Shown here in pieces: positions 34,772 through 42,978 of a stretch of DNA of 64,000 bases. The notes under the pieces were generated by a model, which saw only the letters and a list, made by a program, of their open reading frames with translations, had not been told where the DNA came from and searched no databases. The translations under genes and the position numbers were made by a program. The DNA is from Sphingobacteriales bacterium JAD_PAG50586_3 (GTDB lineage: Bacteria; Bacteroidota; Bacteroidia; CAMBQF01): assembly GCA_023213195.1 (NCBI GenBank), contig CP096135.1, positions 310,001 through 374,000 of the forward strand. The letters are read 5' to 3'. The first letter of the stretch is position 1. Each line of letters begins with the position of its first letter.

Positions 34772-35617
34772 ACTTTTACGCCTACTACAAAATCGCTTAC
34801 GTAGGTAATAACAGCCTGGTTCCATAGCATGCGGTAGTGCCCTACCTTTTGCATACCTATAAAAGATGCTTTGTTGCCCAAGCGCTTTGGCCACGTTTTT
34901 AGAGTATTGCACGGGTATAATTTTATCGTACTCATCGTGGATTATTAAGAACTCACCTACGTTTACTTTATGGGCCATGCGGGCAACCTCTAACTGCTGC
35001 ACCTCTATTTTATAGTAGTTTTCTATATGGCCTATTAATGCATTATGGTTTTTTGGGGAGAAGCGCATTAGACTGGTATACTCTGTTATTACATCTTCTA
35101 TTTTATTGGGCGATGTTAGCAATGCCATGCGCTCTATTTTAATGTGCGGGTTTTTAGCCAGGGCAAACATTGTAGTAGCCGACCCAAACGAATGGGTAAT
35201 AAGCAGGTCTTTAATTTTCTTTTGCTCAATTATACGGGCTACAGTGTGCGAAAAGTTGATAACGTTGGTGCGCTTGCCGGTGCTTTTGCCATGGGCCGGG
35301 CCATCAAAAGAATAAACGGTGTAGCCATTGGCTATAAGCTCATCTTTAAAACCGGCAAGGCTGCCGCCGTTGCCCTCCCAACCGTGTACCAAAAGCGCTG
35401 TTTTAGGGCCGTTGCCCCATTTGTAAACCGCTATGTTGTTGCCGTCTATAAGTAGCGTTTCTTCTTCGGCAGTGGCAAGGGCCTCTGTTTCTTGCACACG
35501 CACCTTTTTATTTATAGGGGTAGCAAACAGTTCAAACGCCTTACGCGATGCGTATTTAGGGGCTACAAAGAATAGTGCATTAAAGTATATGCGGTAAAAT
35601 TTTAGTACCTGTTCCAT
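34768..35617 (-). CDS. Alpha/beta hydrolase (one frameshift)
   Basis: Serine hydrolase of the alpha/beta fold: TALLVHGWEGNGGSLAGF, nucleophile elbow LLITHSFGSATTMFAL, acid in FLIIHDEYDKIIPVQY and, after correction, the His in VGHYRMLWNQAVITYV. The frame breaks near 34886, where one extra G must be removed (CTTGGGCAAC to CTTGGCAAC). Uncorrected, the catalytic His and last strand are lost, which supports the error reading. About 283 aa. A TetR-type palindrome (35643-35664) lies upstream. Confidence 0.83.
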
Positions 35618-35642
35618 TAGTTAATTGTATTTAACAGCACAA

Positions 35643-35664
35643 AAATATACCAATCGGTATATTT
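35643..35664. promoter_or_regulatory. TetR-type palindrome upstream of the hydrolase
   Basis: AAATATACC-AATC-GGTATATTT (9-bp arms, 4-nt spacer), 26 bp before the hydrolase ATG. It is typical in shape for a TetR-family operator; no tetR gene lies in the window. Confidence 0.55.
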
Positions 35665-35695
35665 AACCAAATATTTAGCGGTTTATTTTTCAAAT

Positions 35696-35728
35696 AAAAG
35701 GGCCATGGCAAATGCCACGGCCCTTTTA
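35696..35728. terminator. Hairpin terminator after yceI
   Basis: AAAAGGGCC.TGG/CCA.GGCCCTTTT with T tract on the minus strand, just past the YceI stop. Confidence 0.8.
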
Positions 35729-35751
35729 TAAACTACTACTACCTATAAAAA

Positions 35752-36291
35752 CTATCCTTTCATTAACTGAACTTCGCAGCTAATATGCACATCATCGCTA
35801 ACTAAAACACCACCGGCTTCAAGGGTTGCGTTCCAAACCAAGCCAAAATCTTTACGGTTTATTTTGCCGTTTATTGTAAAGCCTGCTTTTTTATTGCCCC
35901 AGGGGTCTGTCATAACACCGCCAAACTCAACATCAAGCTTAATACGCTTAGTTATGCCTTTTATAGTAAGGTCGCCATACAATTCGTAACTACCGTCGTT
36001 ATCAACGGCTTCATAAGTGTTGGCAACAAAGCTTATCTGCTTATGGTTTTCTACATCAAAAAAGTCGGGGCTTTTAAGGTGGCCATCACGGTCGGCACTG
36101 CGGGTATCAACACTGGCAGGGTCTAACCAAAAATCAATTTCGGCGCTCATAAAGTCGTCGCCGGTGGTATAAATGCTTGCTTCAAAGGTTTTAAACTCGC
36201 CCTTAACATTGGTAAGCATAAGATGTTTTACTTTAAAGCCAATCTCAGAGTGGGCGGCATCTAATACCCATTTGGTTTTTTCTTCGCTCAT
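35752..36291 (-). CDS. YceI family protein
   Basis: A 179-aa YceI lipocalin-like protein, cytoplasmic-type since no signal peptide is present. Pattern: TKWVLDAAHSEIGFKVKHLMLTNVKGEFKTF (the first strands and SxhxFxVxHxxxxxVxGxF motif), IDFWLDPASVDTRSADRDGHLKSPDFFDVENH, then DLTIKGITKRIKLDVEFGG and GFTINGKINRKDFGL. Members bind isoprenoid or other lipid-like ligands in a beta-barrel. Monocistronic, divergent from the UDG-fold gene. Confidence 0.92.
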   Translation of the reverse strand: MSEEKTKWVLDAAHSEIGFKVKHLMLTNVKGEFKTFEASIYTTGDDFMSAEIDFWLDPASVDTRSADRDGHLKSPDFFDVENHKQISFVANTYEAVDNDGSYELYGDLTIKGITKRIKLDVEFGGVMTDPWGNKKAGFTINGKINRKDFGLVWNATLEAGGVLVSDDVHISCEVQLMKG

Positions 36292-36357
36292 TATTAATAG
36301 TGTTTAGGTTTATTATTGAGTGATATTTAACAGGCAAGTTAAATAATTGTTGCAACA

Positions 36358-36386
36358 TTGAAAAATATTTGAAAATTATTTTTCAA
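36358..36386. promoter_or_regulatory. Inverted repeat upstream of the UDG-fold gene
   Basis: TTGAAAAAT...ATTTTTCAA (9-bp arms, 11-nt spacer) 38 bp before the ATG at 36424. Candidate operator in the divergent yceI/UDG region. Confidence 0.4.
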
Positions 36387-36423
36387 TTAAAATTTTATTA
36401 CTTTTACTATAAACCTACTTTAT

Positions 36424-37386
36424 ATGAACCTACCATACCTTTACAGCAAGCTGAAGCCATCTTACAGGCTAAGAAGCATTGACGAAATTTACGCAGCACC
36501 CTTAACATGTATTAACGGAGTGTCATCATCAACCGCAAGAAACATTGAGCTAGCCTACCGTATTAGCACAATGGGTGTGCTTTTTAAAAATCTTAGAAAC
36601 ATATATGCCCACTTTAATTACCTGGACCCTTGTAAACTGTTTTATCCATCATTTGACCCAGGGCCTAACTGTGGGTGGCAATTTTTGTTTTCAGACATTC
36701 CGCACGACTCCTTCCCAGCTGCTAACTTTAGAAAAGAGTTTGGACCTGTTTTTTACAGGGGCAGGCTAGATGGCACAGCACGTGTTATGGTTGTAGGGCA
36801 AGATCCATCTACAGATGAGGCATTAGCCAAACGAGCTATGGTTGGCCAAGCAGGCCAGTTGGTGCAAAAATACCTTGAAAGGGTAGGCATAGACCGCTCT
36901 TATATAATAGTAAACACGTTTGCCTACTCTATGAAATCGAGCGGGGCAATTTATGATACACTTAGTGAATCGGCTGGGATAAGAGCTTACCGTGAAAGGA
37001 TTTTTGACAAAATAGTTACCGAAAACCCGTTACAGGCAATAATTTGCTTTGGGGCGCTGGCACGCAAAGCCGTATATATGTGGGGCCGTGCAGGCGCTGC
37101 TACAGTTTATAATTTAACACACCCTACTGCACCTGACACAGCCGCTACTTTGAGCGATTGGAACAGTGATTTTGACAATATATATGAAAGGGTAACACCC
37201 GATGTTGGCCTTGTACGCACACGTGGATTTAGGTATGACATAGATTTTCATTATGATGTTGACCTTGCTAAAATACCCGCGCGCGACCTTCCGTTTGGCA
37301 CTCCTGAATGGTTTGGAACCGGGGGAACAAAATCTAAACGGGATACAGACAGGAAAATAATATTATCTGTAGATGGTGGAGGTTAA
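36424..37386 (+). CDS. Uracil-DNA-glycosylase-fold protein with extra N-terminal domain
   Basis: A 320-aa protein. From about residue 117 it shows the UDG fold: RVMVVGQDPSTDEALAKRAMVGQAGQLVQKYLERVGIDRSYIIVNTFAYS, then LQAIICFGALARKAVYMW and YNLTHPTAPD near motif B (HPS/HPA position). Motif A here is GQDP, as in family 1 enzymes, while the AMVGQAGQ loop is like family 4. The first 70 residues have a helix-hairpin-helix-like segment (LTCINGVSSSTARNIE), and the last 60 (DIDFHYDVDLAKIPARDLPFG...) are not recognised. Probably a DNA glycosylase; the damaged or modified base is unknown. Confidence 0.6.
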   Translation: MNLPYLYSKLKPSYRLRSIDEIYAAPLTCINGVSSSTARNIELAYRISTMGVLFKNLRNIYAHFNYLDPCKLFYPSFDPGPNCGWQFLFSDIPHDSFPAANFRKEFGPVFYRGRLDGTARVMVVGQDPSTDEALAKRAMVGQAGQLVQKYLERVGIDRSYIIVNTFAYSMKSSGAIYDTLSESAGIRAYRERIFDKIVTENPLQAIICFGALARKAVYMWGRAGAATVYNLTHPTAPDTAATLSDWNSDFDNIYERVTPDVGLVRTRGFRYDIDFHYDVDLAKIPARDLPFGTPEWFGTGGTKSKRDTDRKIILSVDGGG

Positions 37387-37391
37387 ACCTA

Positions 37392-37900
37392 CTACCTGCT
37401 TTTTTCAAAGCGGACCTCGCCAAACAGGCACCAGCCCCTTTTAGAGGTAAGCATACAATCTTTAAGCTTAACAGAGTAAGGCTTGCCATCGCACTTAAAG
37501 TAGATAGTAACCTCTGCTTTGGTAACTTCTTTTATTATTTGCACCAGCGGGTACTGTATGTAATCAAGTTCGGCACGCTCCCAAACAACGCCTTTATCTT
37601 CGCCATCTTTTATAATGCGGTTAAACGACAGGCTTGCAGCATTGGCATACTTATCGGTATAATCATCAATAAGCTCATCATCATCAACCATTTGAAAAGG
37701 TTGCTTATTGGTAGATTTTTTAATTGCTCTTTAAGCTCGGCAGGGGTAATGTAGTACGATGCGTAGCTTGTTAAATCGCGCTTTTTAAACGTAGCCATTA
37801 CCTTTTCGCCCAGACCTTTAGGGTTTGTTGCATCGGCACCCGAAAAAGCGCAAGCTATGGCTGCAAATACTGCAATAACTAAAACTTTAATACTCTTCAT
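37392..37900 (-). CDS. Small secreted protein (DUF4783-like, one frameshift)
   Basis: Signal peptide MKSIKVLVIAVFAAIACAFS, then KVMATFKKRDLTSYASYYITPAELKEQLKNLP. After correction near 37708 (one base short, giving NKQPFQMVDDDELIDDYTDKY) it continues to a C-terminal NTF2-like strand set (AEVTIYFKCDGKPYSVKLKDCMLTSKRGWCLFGEVRF). About 168 aa. The fold guess (cystatin/NTF2-like) is from pattern only; function unknown. The next gene upstream is on the same strand. Confidence 0.6.
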
Positions 37901-38392
37901 TTATAACGGTACTTCAGTATTATACTTGGTTTCTATCAGCTTATAATTTTCGGTAACCACAAAGCAAACATTGGCTGCAATATCGCTTACCGACCAATTT
38001 TCGTCAAAGTCAGACACCTCGTCGTTAGAATATAAGTCGCAAAACACATCTAAACGGTATGCTTTGCCTAAGGTTATCTTTAGGTCGTAAAAATCGCCCA
38101 CCTCAATATTCTCCAGTGTTAAGCCTTCTATTTTTTTTATGGCTGATACAACCTCCGTTTCCTCTTCTTCTTCCTCATCTTCATCGCCGGCACCGGCAAC
38201 AGCATCGTTCCAGGTGGTAAGCACCTTATCGTAACGCGAAAGGCGCCAAGGCGCAATGGATAAACAAGCTGTGCGACTCTCCAAAATCAAGCACCACAAT
38301 GCCCTCGTTATCAGCCCCCGATGTAACGGTGGTGATTACTTTTTCTTTAGGCCGTTTAGTATGGAAATAAACTTTGGGTTGTCAATTTTCAT
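37901..38392 (-). CDS. Acidic cytosolic protein, unknown (two frameshifts)
   Basis: The corrected reading starts at ATG 38392 (MKIDNPKFISILNGLKKKK). An A-run slip near 38349 leads into VITTVTSGADNEGIVVLDFGESHSLFIHCAWRLSRYDKVLTTWNDAV, with one extra T near 38234 to be removed. A run of about ten Asp/Glu follows, then IKKIEGLTLENIEVGDFYDLKITLGKAYRLDVFCDL. I do not recognise the family. The two halves look like paired beta-rich domains of a small immunity-type or DUF protein. About 162 aa. Confidence 0.5.
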
Positions 38393-38468
38393 ATAACAAA
38401 GATACGATACTACAACCCCGTGCTAAGAGTGTGGCAGGTAGGTTATTAACAGGGTTTTTAGCCTATGA

Positions 38469-38909
38469 TTATTCCTTATCAATAGCAAATATCCTTTTGA
38501 AGTAGCTGATTACTTTTTTGAAATACCAAACGATAAAAATTGAGCCAAAACCGTAAAATAGACCCACTAAAAGCCCAAACCAAATGGGCTGAAAACGTCG
38601 CACAGGAATAAAAATATATTCTCTTGGATTGTCCCTATTGTAAATCACCTCTTTATTTTTTTCATTAGGATAAAATAACTTTTTAGGTCCTTCATGGATG
38701 AAAATACTGGTGCTATCTGTCGTTTTAAAGTAGTATTGGGTGTTGTTAAAAATAGCGTCAGTACCTACTCTTACTTTAGTTCTTACACCTTCATCAAGTA
38801 AGTGGTTTTGAATACTGAACTCTTTGATAGAAATAAACAGAAAAACACCTGTAAACACCGCCATAAAAACGGTAAAATATAAGCGTTTGGCTTTATCTGG
38901 CTTAATCAT
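38469..38909 (-). CDS. DUF3592-like membrane protein
   Basis: A 146-aa protein: one N-terminal helix (LYFTVFMAVFTGVFLFISI), a beta-domain with DAIFNNTQYYFKTTDSTSIFIHEG and NKEVIYNRDNPREYIFIP, then a second helix (IWFGLLVGLFYGFGSIFIVWYF). This TM-beta-TM layout with the VIYNRDNP strand is typical of DUF3592. Function unknown. Its start overlaps the end of the next upstream small gene by 8 bp. Confidence 0.65.
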   Translation of the reverse strand: MIKPDKAKRLYFTVFMAVFTGVFLFISIKEFSIQNHLLDEGVRTKVRVGTDAIFNNTQYYFKTTDSTSIFIHEGPKKLFYPNEKNKEVIYNRDNPREYIFIPVRRFQPIWFGLLVGLFYGFGSIFIVWYFKKVISYFKRIFAIDKE

Positions 38910-39099
38910 AAAATTCCCTGTATATACCTAACAAAATTCCGTAAAACAAGCCCGTAATTGCAAGCGCAATAAATGCAGAATCCTTAAATGGCTTATAAAA
39001 AGAGGTAACAATAAATACAAGTACAAATAATAGGAGTCCTAAAACTATAATTATTTTAAAAGGCTGTCTTTTATATTTTGGCACCATAGAATACGTCAA
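38902..39099 (-). CDS. Small two-helix membrane protein
   Basis: 65 aa with helices IIIVLGLLLFVLVFIVTSF and AFIALAITGLFYGILLGIY. The 8-bp overlap with the DUF3592-like gene suggests co-translation. No family recognised. Confidence 0.45.
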   Translation of the reverse strand: MTYSMVPKYKRQPFKIIIVLGLLLFVLVFIVTSFYKPFKDSAFIALAITGLFYGILLGIYREFYD

Positions 39100-39116
39100 A
39101 TATATGTGGAAAAATG

Positions 39117-39147
39117 CCTCTCCTCACTCCTCTCTCCACTCTTCTCT
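39117..39147. repeat. Heptamer tandem array (TCACTCC type)
   Basis: CCTCTCC TCACTCC TCTCTCC ACTCTTC TCT, a 7-bp-period array just upstream of the aspC promoter. Confidence 0.65.
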
Positions 39148-39155
39148 AAAAACCC

Positions 39156-39163
39156 TATCTTTG
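39156..39163 (+). promoter_or_regulatory. aspC promoter -7 element (TATCTTTG)
   Basis: Consensus TAnnTTTG 20 bp before the ATG at 39183. A three-codon frame ATG-AGT-GTA-TGA overlaps the start codon and may be a slipped true start (MSVMTLL). Confidence 0.55.
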
Positions 39164-39182
39164 GCACCTTAATTATGAGTGT

Positions 39183-40376
39183 ATGACGTTACTATCAGAG
39201 CGAATATTGAATATGTCGGAGAGTGAGACCATTGCCATGTCTCGCCGCAGCAGGGAGCTGAAAGCGCAGGGCATAGATGTGGTTAACCTTAGTCTTGGTG
39301 AGCCCGACTTCCCCACCCCCGATTTTATTAAGGATGCTGCCAAAGCGGCTATAGACAATAACTTCTCTTACTACCCACCCGTAGCGGGTTATATGGATTT
39401 GCGCGAAGCGGTTGCCAAAAAATTTGAGCGCGATAATGGCCTGTTTTACAAGCCCGAGCAGATAATAATTTCTACCGGCGCCAAACAGTGTATTGCCAAC
39501 GTTATTTTAAGCCTAATAAATCCGGGAGACGAGGTGATTGTACCTGCCCCATTTTGGGTAACCTATATAGAAATTATTAAGCTGGCAGGCGGTGTGCCTG
39601 TAGTGGTACAAACGGGTGTTGATACTAACTTTAAGTTTACACCAGAGCAAATTGAGGCTGCTATTACGCCACGTACCAAAATGCTTATGTTCAGTTCGCC
39701 ATGCAACCCCACAGGGGCTGTGTTTGGCAGGGAAGACCTGCAAGCCCTGGCCGCAATGCTGGGCAAGCATCCTGATGTGTACATACTGTCTGACGAGATA
39801 TACGAGCATATAAACTTTGTAGGCAGGCACGAGAGTATTGCCCAGTTTAGCGAGGTGCACGACCGTACCATTGTTATAAACGGCGTATCTAAAGGCTTTG
39901 CTATGACCGGCTGGCGCATTGGCTTTATGGCCGCCCCGCTTGAAATTGCCAAGGCCTGCGATAAAATGCAGGGGCAGTTTACATCGGCCGCATCGTCTAT
40001 TGCAGAGCGTGCCGCATTGGCAGCCGTTCTAGCCGACCCGGCAGTAACCATACCCATGCGCGAAAGTTTTGAAAAGCGCAAAAACTTGGTAATGGAAAAA
40101 CTATCAGCTATACCGGGTTTCCATTGTAACCAACCTGAGGGCGCTTTTTATGTTTTTCCAGATATATCGTTCTACTTTGGTAAGCAATTCAACGGAAAAG
40201 TATTGCATACTTCTGCTGACTTTACCGACTTTTTAATAGAAAACGCCCACGTATCGTTAGTACCGGGCAGCGCCTTTGGCAGCCCTAACTGTTTGCGTTT
40301 TTCGTACGCCACATCAGAAGAAAACCTGCTTGAAGCCATTAGCCGCATTGAGAACGCTGTTAAATTGCTTAACTAA
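39183..40376 (+). CDS. aspC: Pyridoxal-phosphate aminotransferase, aspartate type
   Basis: A 397-aa fold-type I aminotransferase (aspartate transaminase family Ib). Signatures: VNLSLGEPDFPTPDFIKDAA, NFSYYPPVAGYMDLREAVA, LMFSSPCNPTGAVFG, VYILSDEIYEHINF, the PLP lysine in TIVINGVSKGFAMTGWRIGF and HVSLVPGSAFGSPNCLRFSYA. It makes aspartate from oxaloacetate and glutamate. First gene of a same-strand run with the heptose kinase (6 bp apart), ribF and secreted proteins. Confidence 0.93.
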   Translation: MTLLSERILNMSESETIAMSRRSRELKAQGIDVVNLSLGEPDFPTPDFIKDAAKAAIDNNFSYYPPVAGYMDLREAVAKKFERDNGLFYKPEQIIISTGAKQCIANVILSLINPGDEVIVPAPFWVTYIEIIKLAGGVPVVVQTGVDTNFKFTPEQIEAAITPRTKMLMFSSPCNPTGAVFGREDLQALAAMLGKHPDVYILSDEIYEHINFVGRHESIAQFSEVHDRTIVINGVSKGFAMTGWRIGFMAAPLEIAKACDKMQGQFTSAASSIAERAALAAVLADPAVTIPMRESFEKRKNLVMEKLSAIPGFHCNQPEGAFYVFPDISFYFGKQFNGKVLHTSADFTDFLIENAHVSLVPGSAFGSPNCLRFSYATSEENLLEAISRIENAVKLLN

Positions 40377-40382
40377 TTTACC

Positions 40383-41383
40383 ATGAAGGCTTCCACTGCT
40401 GAAATAAATAAGATATTTACCAATTTTACTAAGCTAAAAGCATTGGTAATTGGCGATTTGATGGTTGATAGCTATGTTTTTGGCAAGGTAGACCGTATAT
40501 CGCCCGAAGCGCCTGTACCTATCATCCACGTAAAAAGTACCGAGAGCCGTTTGGGTGGCGCCGCCAACGTTGCGCTTAACTTAGCGGCATTGGGTGTTAA
40601 GCCTATTTTGGCCGGTGTTATAGGTGCCGATACTGAAGGCAGGCAGTTTGCCCGCCTGCTTAAAAAGCACGGCTTGGAAGAAAAAGGCGTGGTAACATCT
40701 GTAAACCGTGTTACTACCGTTAAAACCCGCATTGTTGGCAACAACGCGCAAATGCTGCGTATTGACGAAGAGAATACCGAGAACCTGGATAAAGCAGACA
40801 AAGAAAAATTCCTGTCGCTGCTTAGCCGGTTGATATTGAACGATTCGCCCCACGTGGTAATTTTTGAAGATTACGACAAAGGCGTGATTGATGAAGATGT
40901 AATAGCCCATGTAGTTAAAACCTGCAAGGGCCGTAAAATACCGGTGTGCGTAGATCCTAAAAACGTAACTTTTTAGCCTACGAAAAAGTCACCCTATTTA
41001 AGCCCAACCTTAAAGAACTGCGCGAAGGCCTTAAGCTGGATAGCACACTGGGCGAAGAGGACGACTTATTTCACGCGGTTAAAAAACTGGAAAAGAAACT
41101 GGAGAACCATTTATCGCTGGTAACGTTATCAGAACGCGGTATACTGGTTAGTCAAAAAGGTACTAAAACAATAATACCTGCACATAAACGTACTATAGTA
41201 GATGTGTCGGGTGCGGGCGATACGGTTATTGCAGTAGCATCGGCTTGTGTGGCACAAGGGGTAGAACCCACACTGATGGCGGCGCTGGCTAATATGGCCG
41301 GCGGCCTTGTTTGCGAAAAACCGGGCGTTGTACCTGTAGATGCAGCCGAATTGAAAGCGGAAGCGTTGAAATTGTTGAAATAA
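40383..41383 (+). CDS. hldE: D-glycero-beta-D-manno-heptose-7-phosphate kinase (one frameshift)
   Basis: PfkB-family kinase domain of HldE/RfaE (heptose-7-P to heptose-1,7-bisphosphate in LPS core synthesis). It shows VIGDLMVDSYVFGKVDRISPEAPVPI, LGGAANVALNLAALGV and, after the frame break near 40966 (five A for six), the ATP-site GAGDT in VDVSGAGDTVIAVASACVAQG. About 333 aa corrected. No cytidylyltransferase domain follows, so it is the kinase-only form. Six bp after aspC. Confidence 0.88.
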
Positions 41384-41386
41384 TAG

Positions 41387-41425
41387 CCCCACTCCAAACC
41401 TCTCCCCAAAGGAGAGAGGCTTTAA
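41387..41425. repeat. C-rich palindromic repeat before ribF
   Basis: CTCTCCCCAAAGGAGAGAGG type inverted repeat immediately upstream of the ribF start. It sits between hldE and ribF. Confidence 0.6.
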
Positions 41426-41437
41426 AAGAAAAGAGAA

Positions 41438-42364
41438 TTGAAGATACATAACGGCATAGAGCAACCCATAAACGTAAACAACGCTGTTGTTACCATTGGT
41501 ACGTTTGATGGGGTGCACATTGGTCACCAGCAAATAATAAACCGCATTAAAGAGGTTGCGGCTGTTCAGGGCGGAGAAACGGTGCTGATTACCCTGTACC
41601 CCCACCCCCGCATGGTGCTTTTTCCTGATGATAACGACCTAAAACTGTTATCTACCCAAGATGAAAAGATTGACCTGCTGCGCAAATACGGTATAGACCA
41701 TTTGGTGGTTATACCTTTTTCTAAAGAGTTTGCCGAGGCATACATCGCTAGAGTTTGTGCGCGATATACTGGTTAACAAAATTGGGGTTAAAACCCTTGT
41801 TATAGGCTACGACCACCACTTTGGGCGCAACCGCGAGGGTAGCATAGAGCAACTGCGAGAACTGGCCCCCAGTTTGATTTTGAGGTGGAAGAAATTCCCG
41901 CACAGGATATAGACCATGTAAACGTAAGCTCTACTAAAATACGCGAAGCTTTATTGAACGGTGATGTGGAAACGGCAAAATCGTACCTGGGGCATGCTTA
42001 TAGCTTGCAAGGCACGGTTGTTGAAGGTAACAAACTGGGGCGCACCATTGGCTACCCCACGGCTAACGTTGAAATTGGCGATAAGCACAAACTTATTCCC
42101 GCCGATGGCGTATACGCCGTGCACGTGCAGTTAGGCACCGAAACTTTTGGCGGCATGCTTAACATTGGCTACAGGCCTACGGTAGATGGTAAAAAACGCA
42201 CTACCGAGGTTAATATTTTTGGTTTTGACCGTGATATTTATGGCCAGCAATTGAAGATAGAATTTGAAGCCCGGTTGCGCGATGAACAAAAGTTTAACGG
42301 CCTTGATGCACTAAAAGAGCAACTGGCAAAAGATAAATTAGACGCTTTGGCGGCATTAAAATAA
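41438..42364 (+). CDS. ribF: Bifunctional riboflavin kinase/FAD synthetase (two frameshifts)
   Basis: Converts riboflavin to FMN and FAD. FAD-synthetase part: VVTIGTFDGVHIGHQQIINRI, LITLYPHPRMVLFPDD, LEFVRDILVNKIGVKTLVIGYDHHFGRNREGS and VNVSSTKIREALLNGDV. Riboflavin-kinase part: LQGTVVEGNKLGRTIGYPTANVEI, YAVHVQLGTETFGGMLNIGYRPTVDG and FGFDRDIYGQQLKIEF. The frame breaks near 41744 (one base extra) and near 41876 (one C short). TTG start at 41438. About 309 aa corrected, full family length. Confidence 0.93.
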
Positions 42365-42976
42365 ATGAAGGTATTACGCGCCATATTGTTAGTATGTGTT
42401 GTGTTTGCAGCAAGTCTGCAAGCGCAGGCGCAATTGTTTACCCCATACGACAGTCCGGCAGAGTATGATGAATACCGCAGTTTAGACGAAGCCCTGAAAG
42501 AACCCGATAAGGTGCAACGGTTGGTGCTTCGGCGCAAAGGGTTTAAAGAATTTCCAAAAGAGATTTACAAGTTTAAAAACTTAGTAGAGCTGGATTTACG
42601 GGGGAATAATATTACTGATATTCCGGATAGTATTTCAACCTTAATCAAGCTACAGTACTTAAATGTATCGCGCAACGCGGTAGTAAAAGTATCGCCCGAA
42701 ATTGGCAAGCTTAAAGACCTTATTTATTTAGAACTGGGCCAAAATGCTATTGAAGTATTACCTATGGAAATGGCCGGCCTTAATAGCTTACAATACTTAA
42801 GCCTGTGGGAAAACGAGCTTACACGCCTGCCCTATACATTTGAAAAACTGGACAATTTAAAAGAGATAGACCTGCGCTCTATTGTTTTAAACACCACCCA
42901 ACGCGACCAGATAAAAGAAACGTTGCCCGAAAAGACGGTTATCTTTCTTTCGCCCGATTGTAACTGCAAGCAATAG
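42365..42976 (+). CDS. Secreted leucine-rich-repeat protein
   Basis: Signal peptide MKVLRAILLVCVVFAASLQAQA, then about five LRRs of the bacterial SDS22/IRREKO-like type: LVELDLRGNNITDIPDSI, LQYLNVSRNAVVKVSPEI, LIYLELGQNAIEVLPMEM, LQYLSLWENELTRLPYTF, LKEIDLRSIVLN. It starts at the base after the ribF stop. Probably a periplasmic or surface binding protein. The frame is intact. Confidence 0.8.
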   Translation: MKVLRAILLVCVVFAASLQAQAQLFTPYDSPAEYDEYRSLDEALKEPDKVQRLVLRRKGFKEFPKEIYKFKNLVELDLRGNNITDIPDSISTLIKLQYLNVSRNAVVKVSPEIGKLKDLIYLELGQNAIEVLPMEMAGLNSLQYLSLWENELTRLPYTFEKLDNLKEIDLRSIVLNTTQRDQIKETLPEKTVIFLSPDCNCKQ

Positions 42977-42978
42977 TT

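Noticed and set aside
40960..40976. Programmed ribosomal frameshifting in hldE and other genes with A runs
   Set aside because: Breaks occur in unrelated genes, in runs of every base and in both directions, without slippery heptamers plus a conserved downstream structure. Consensus errors explain them better.
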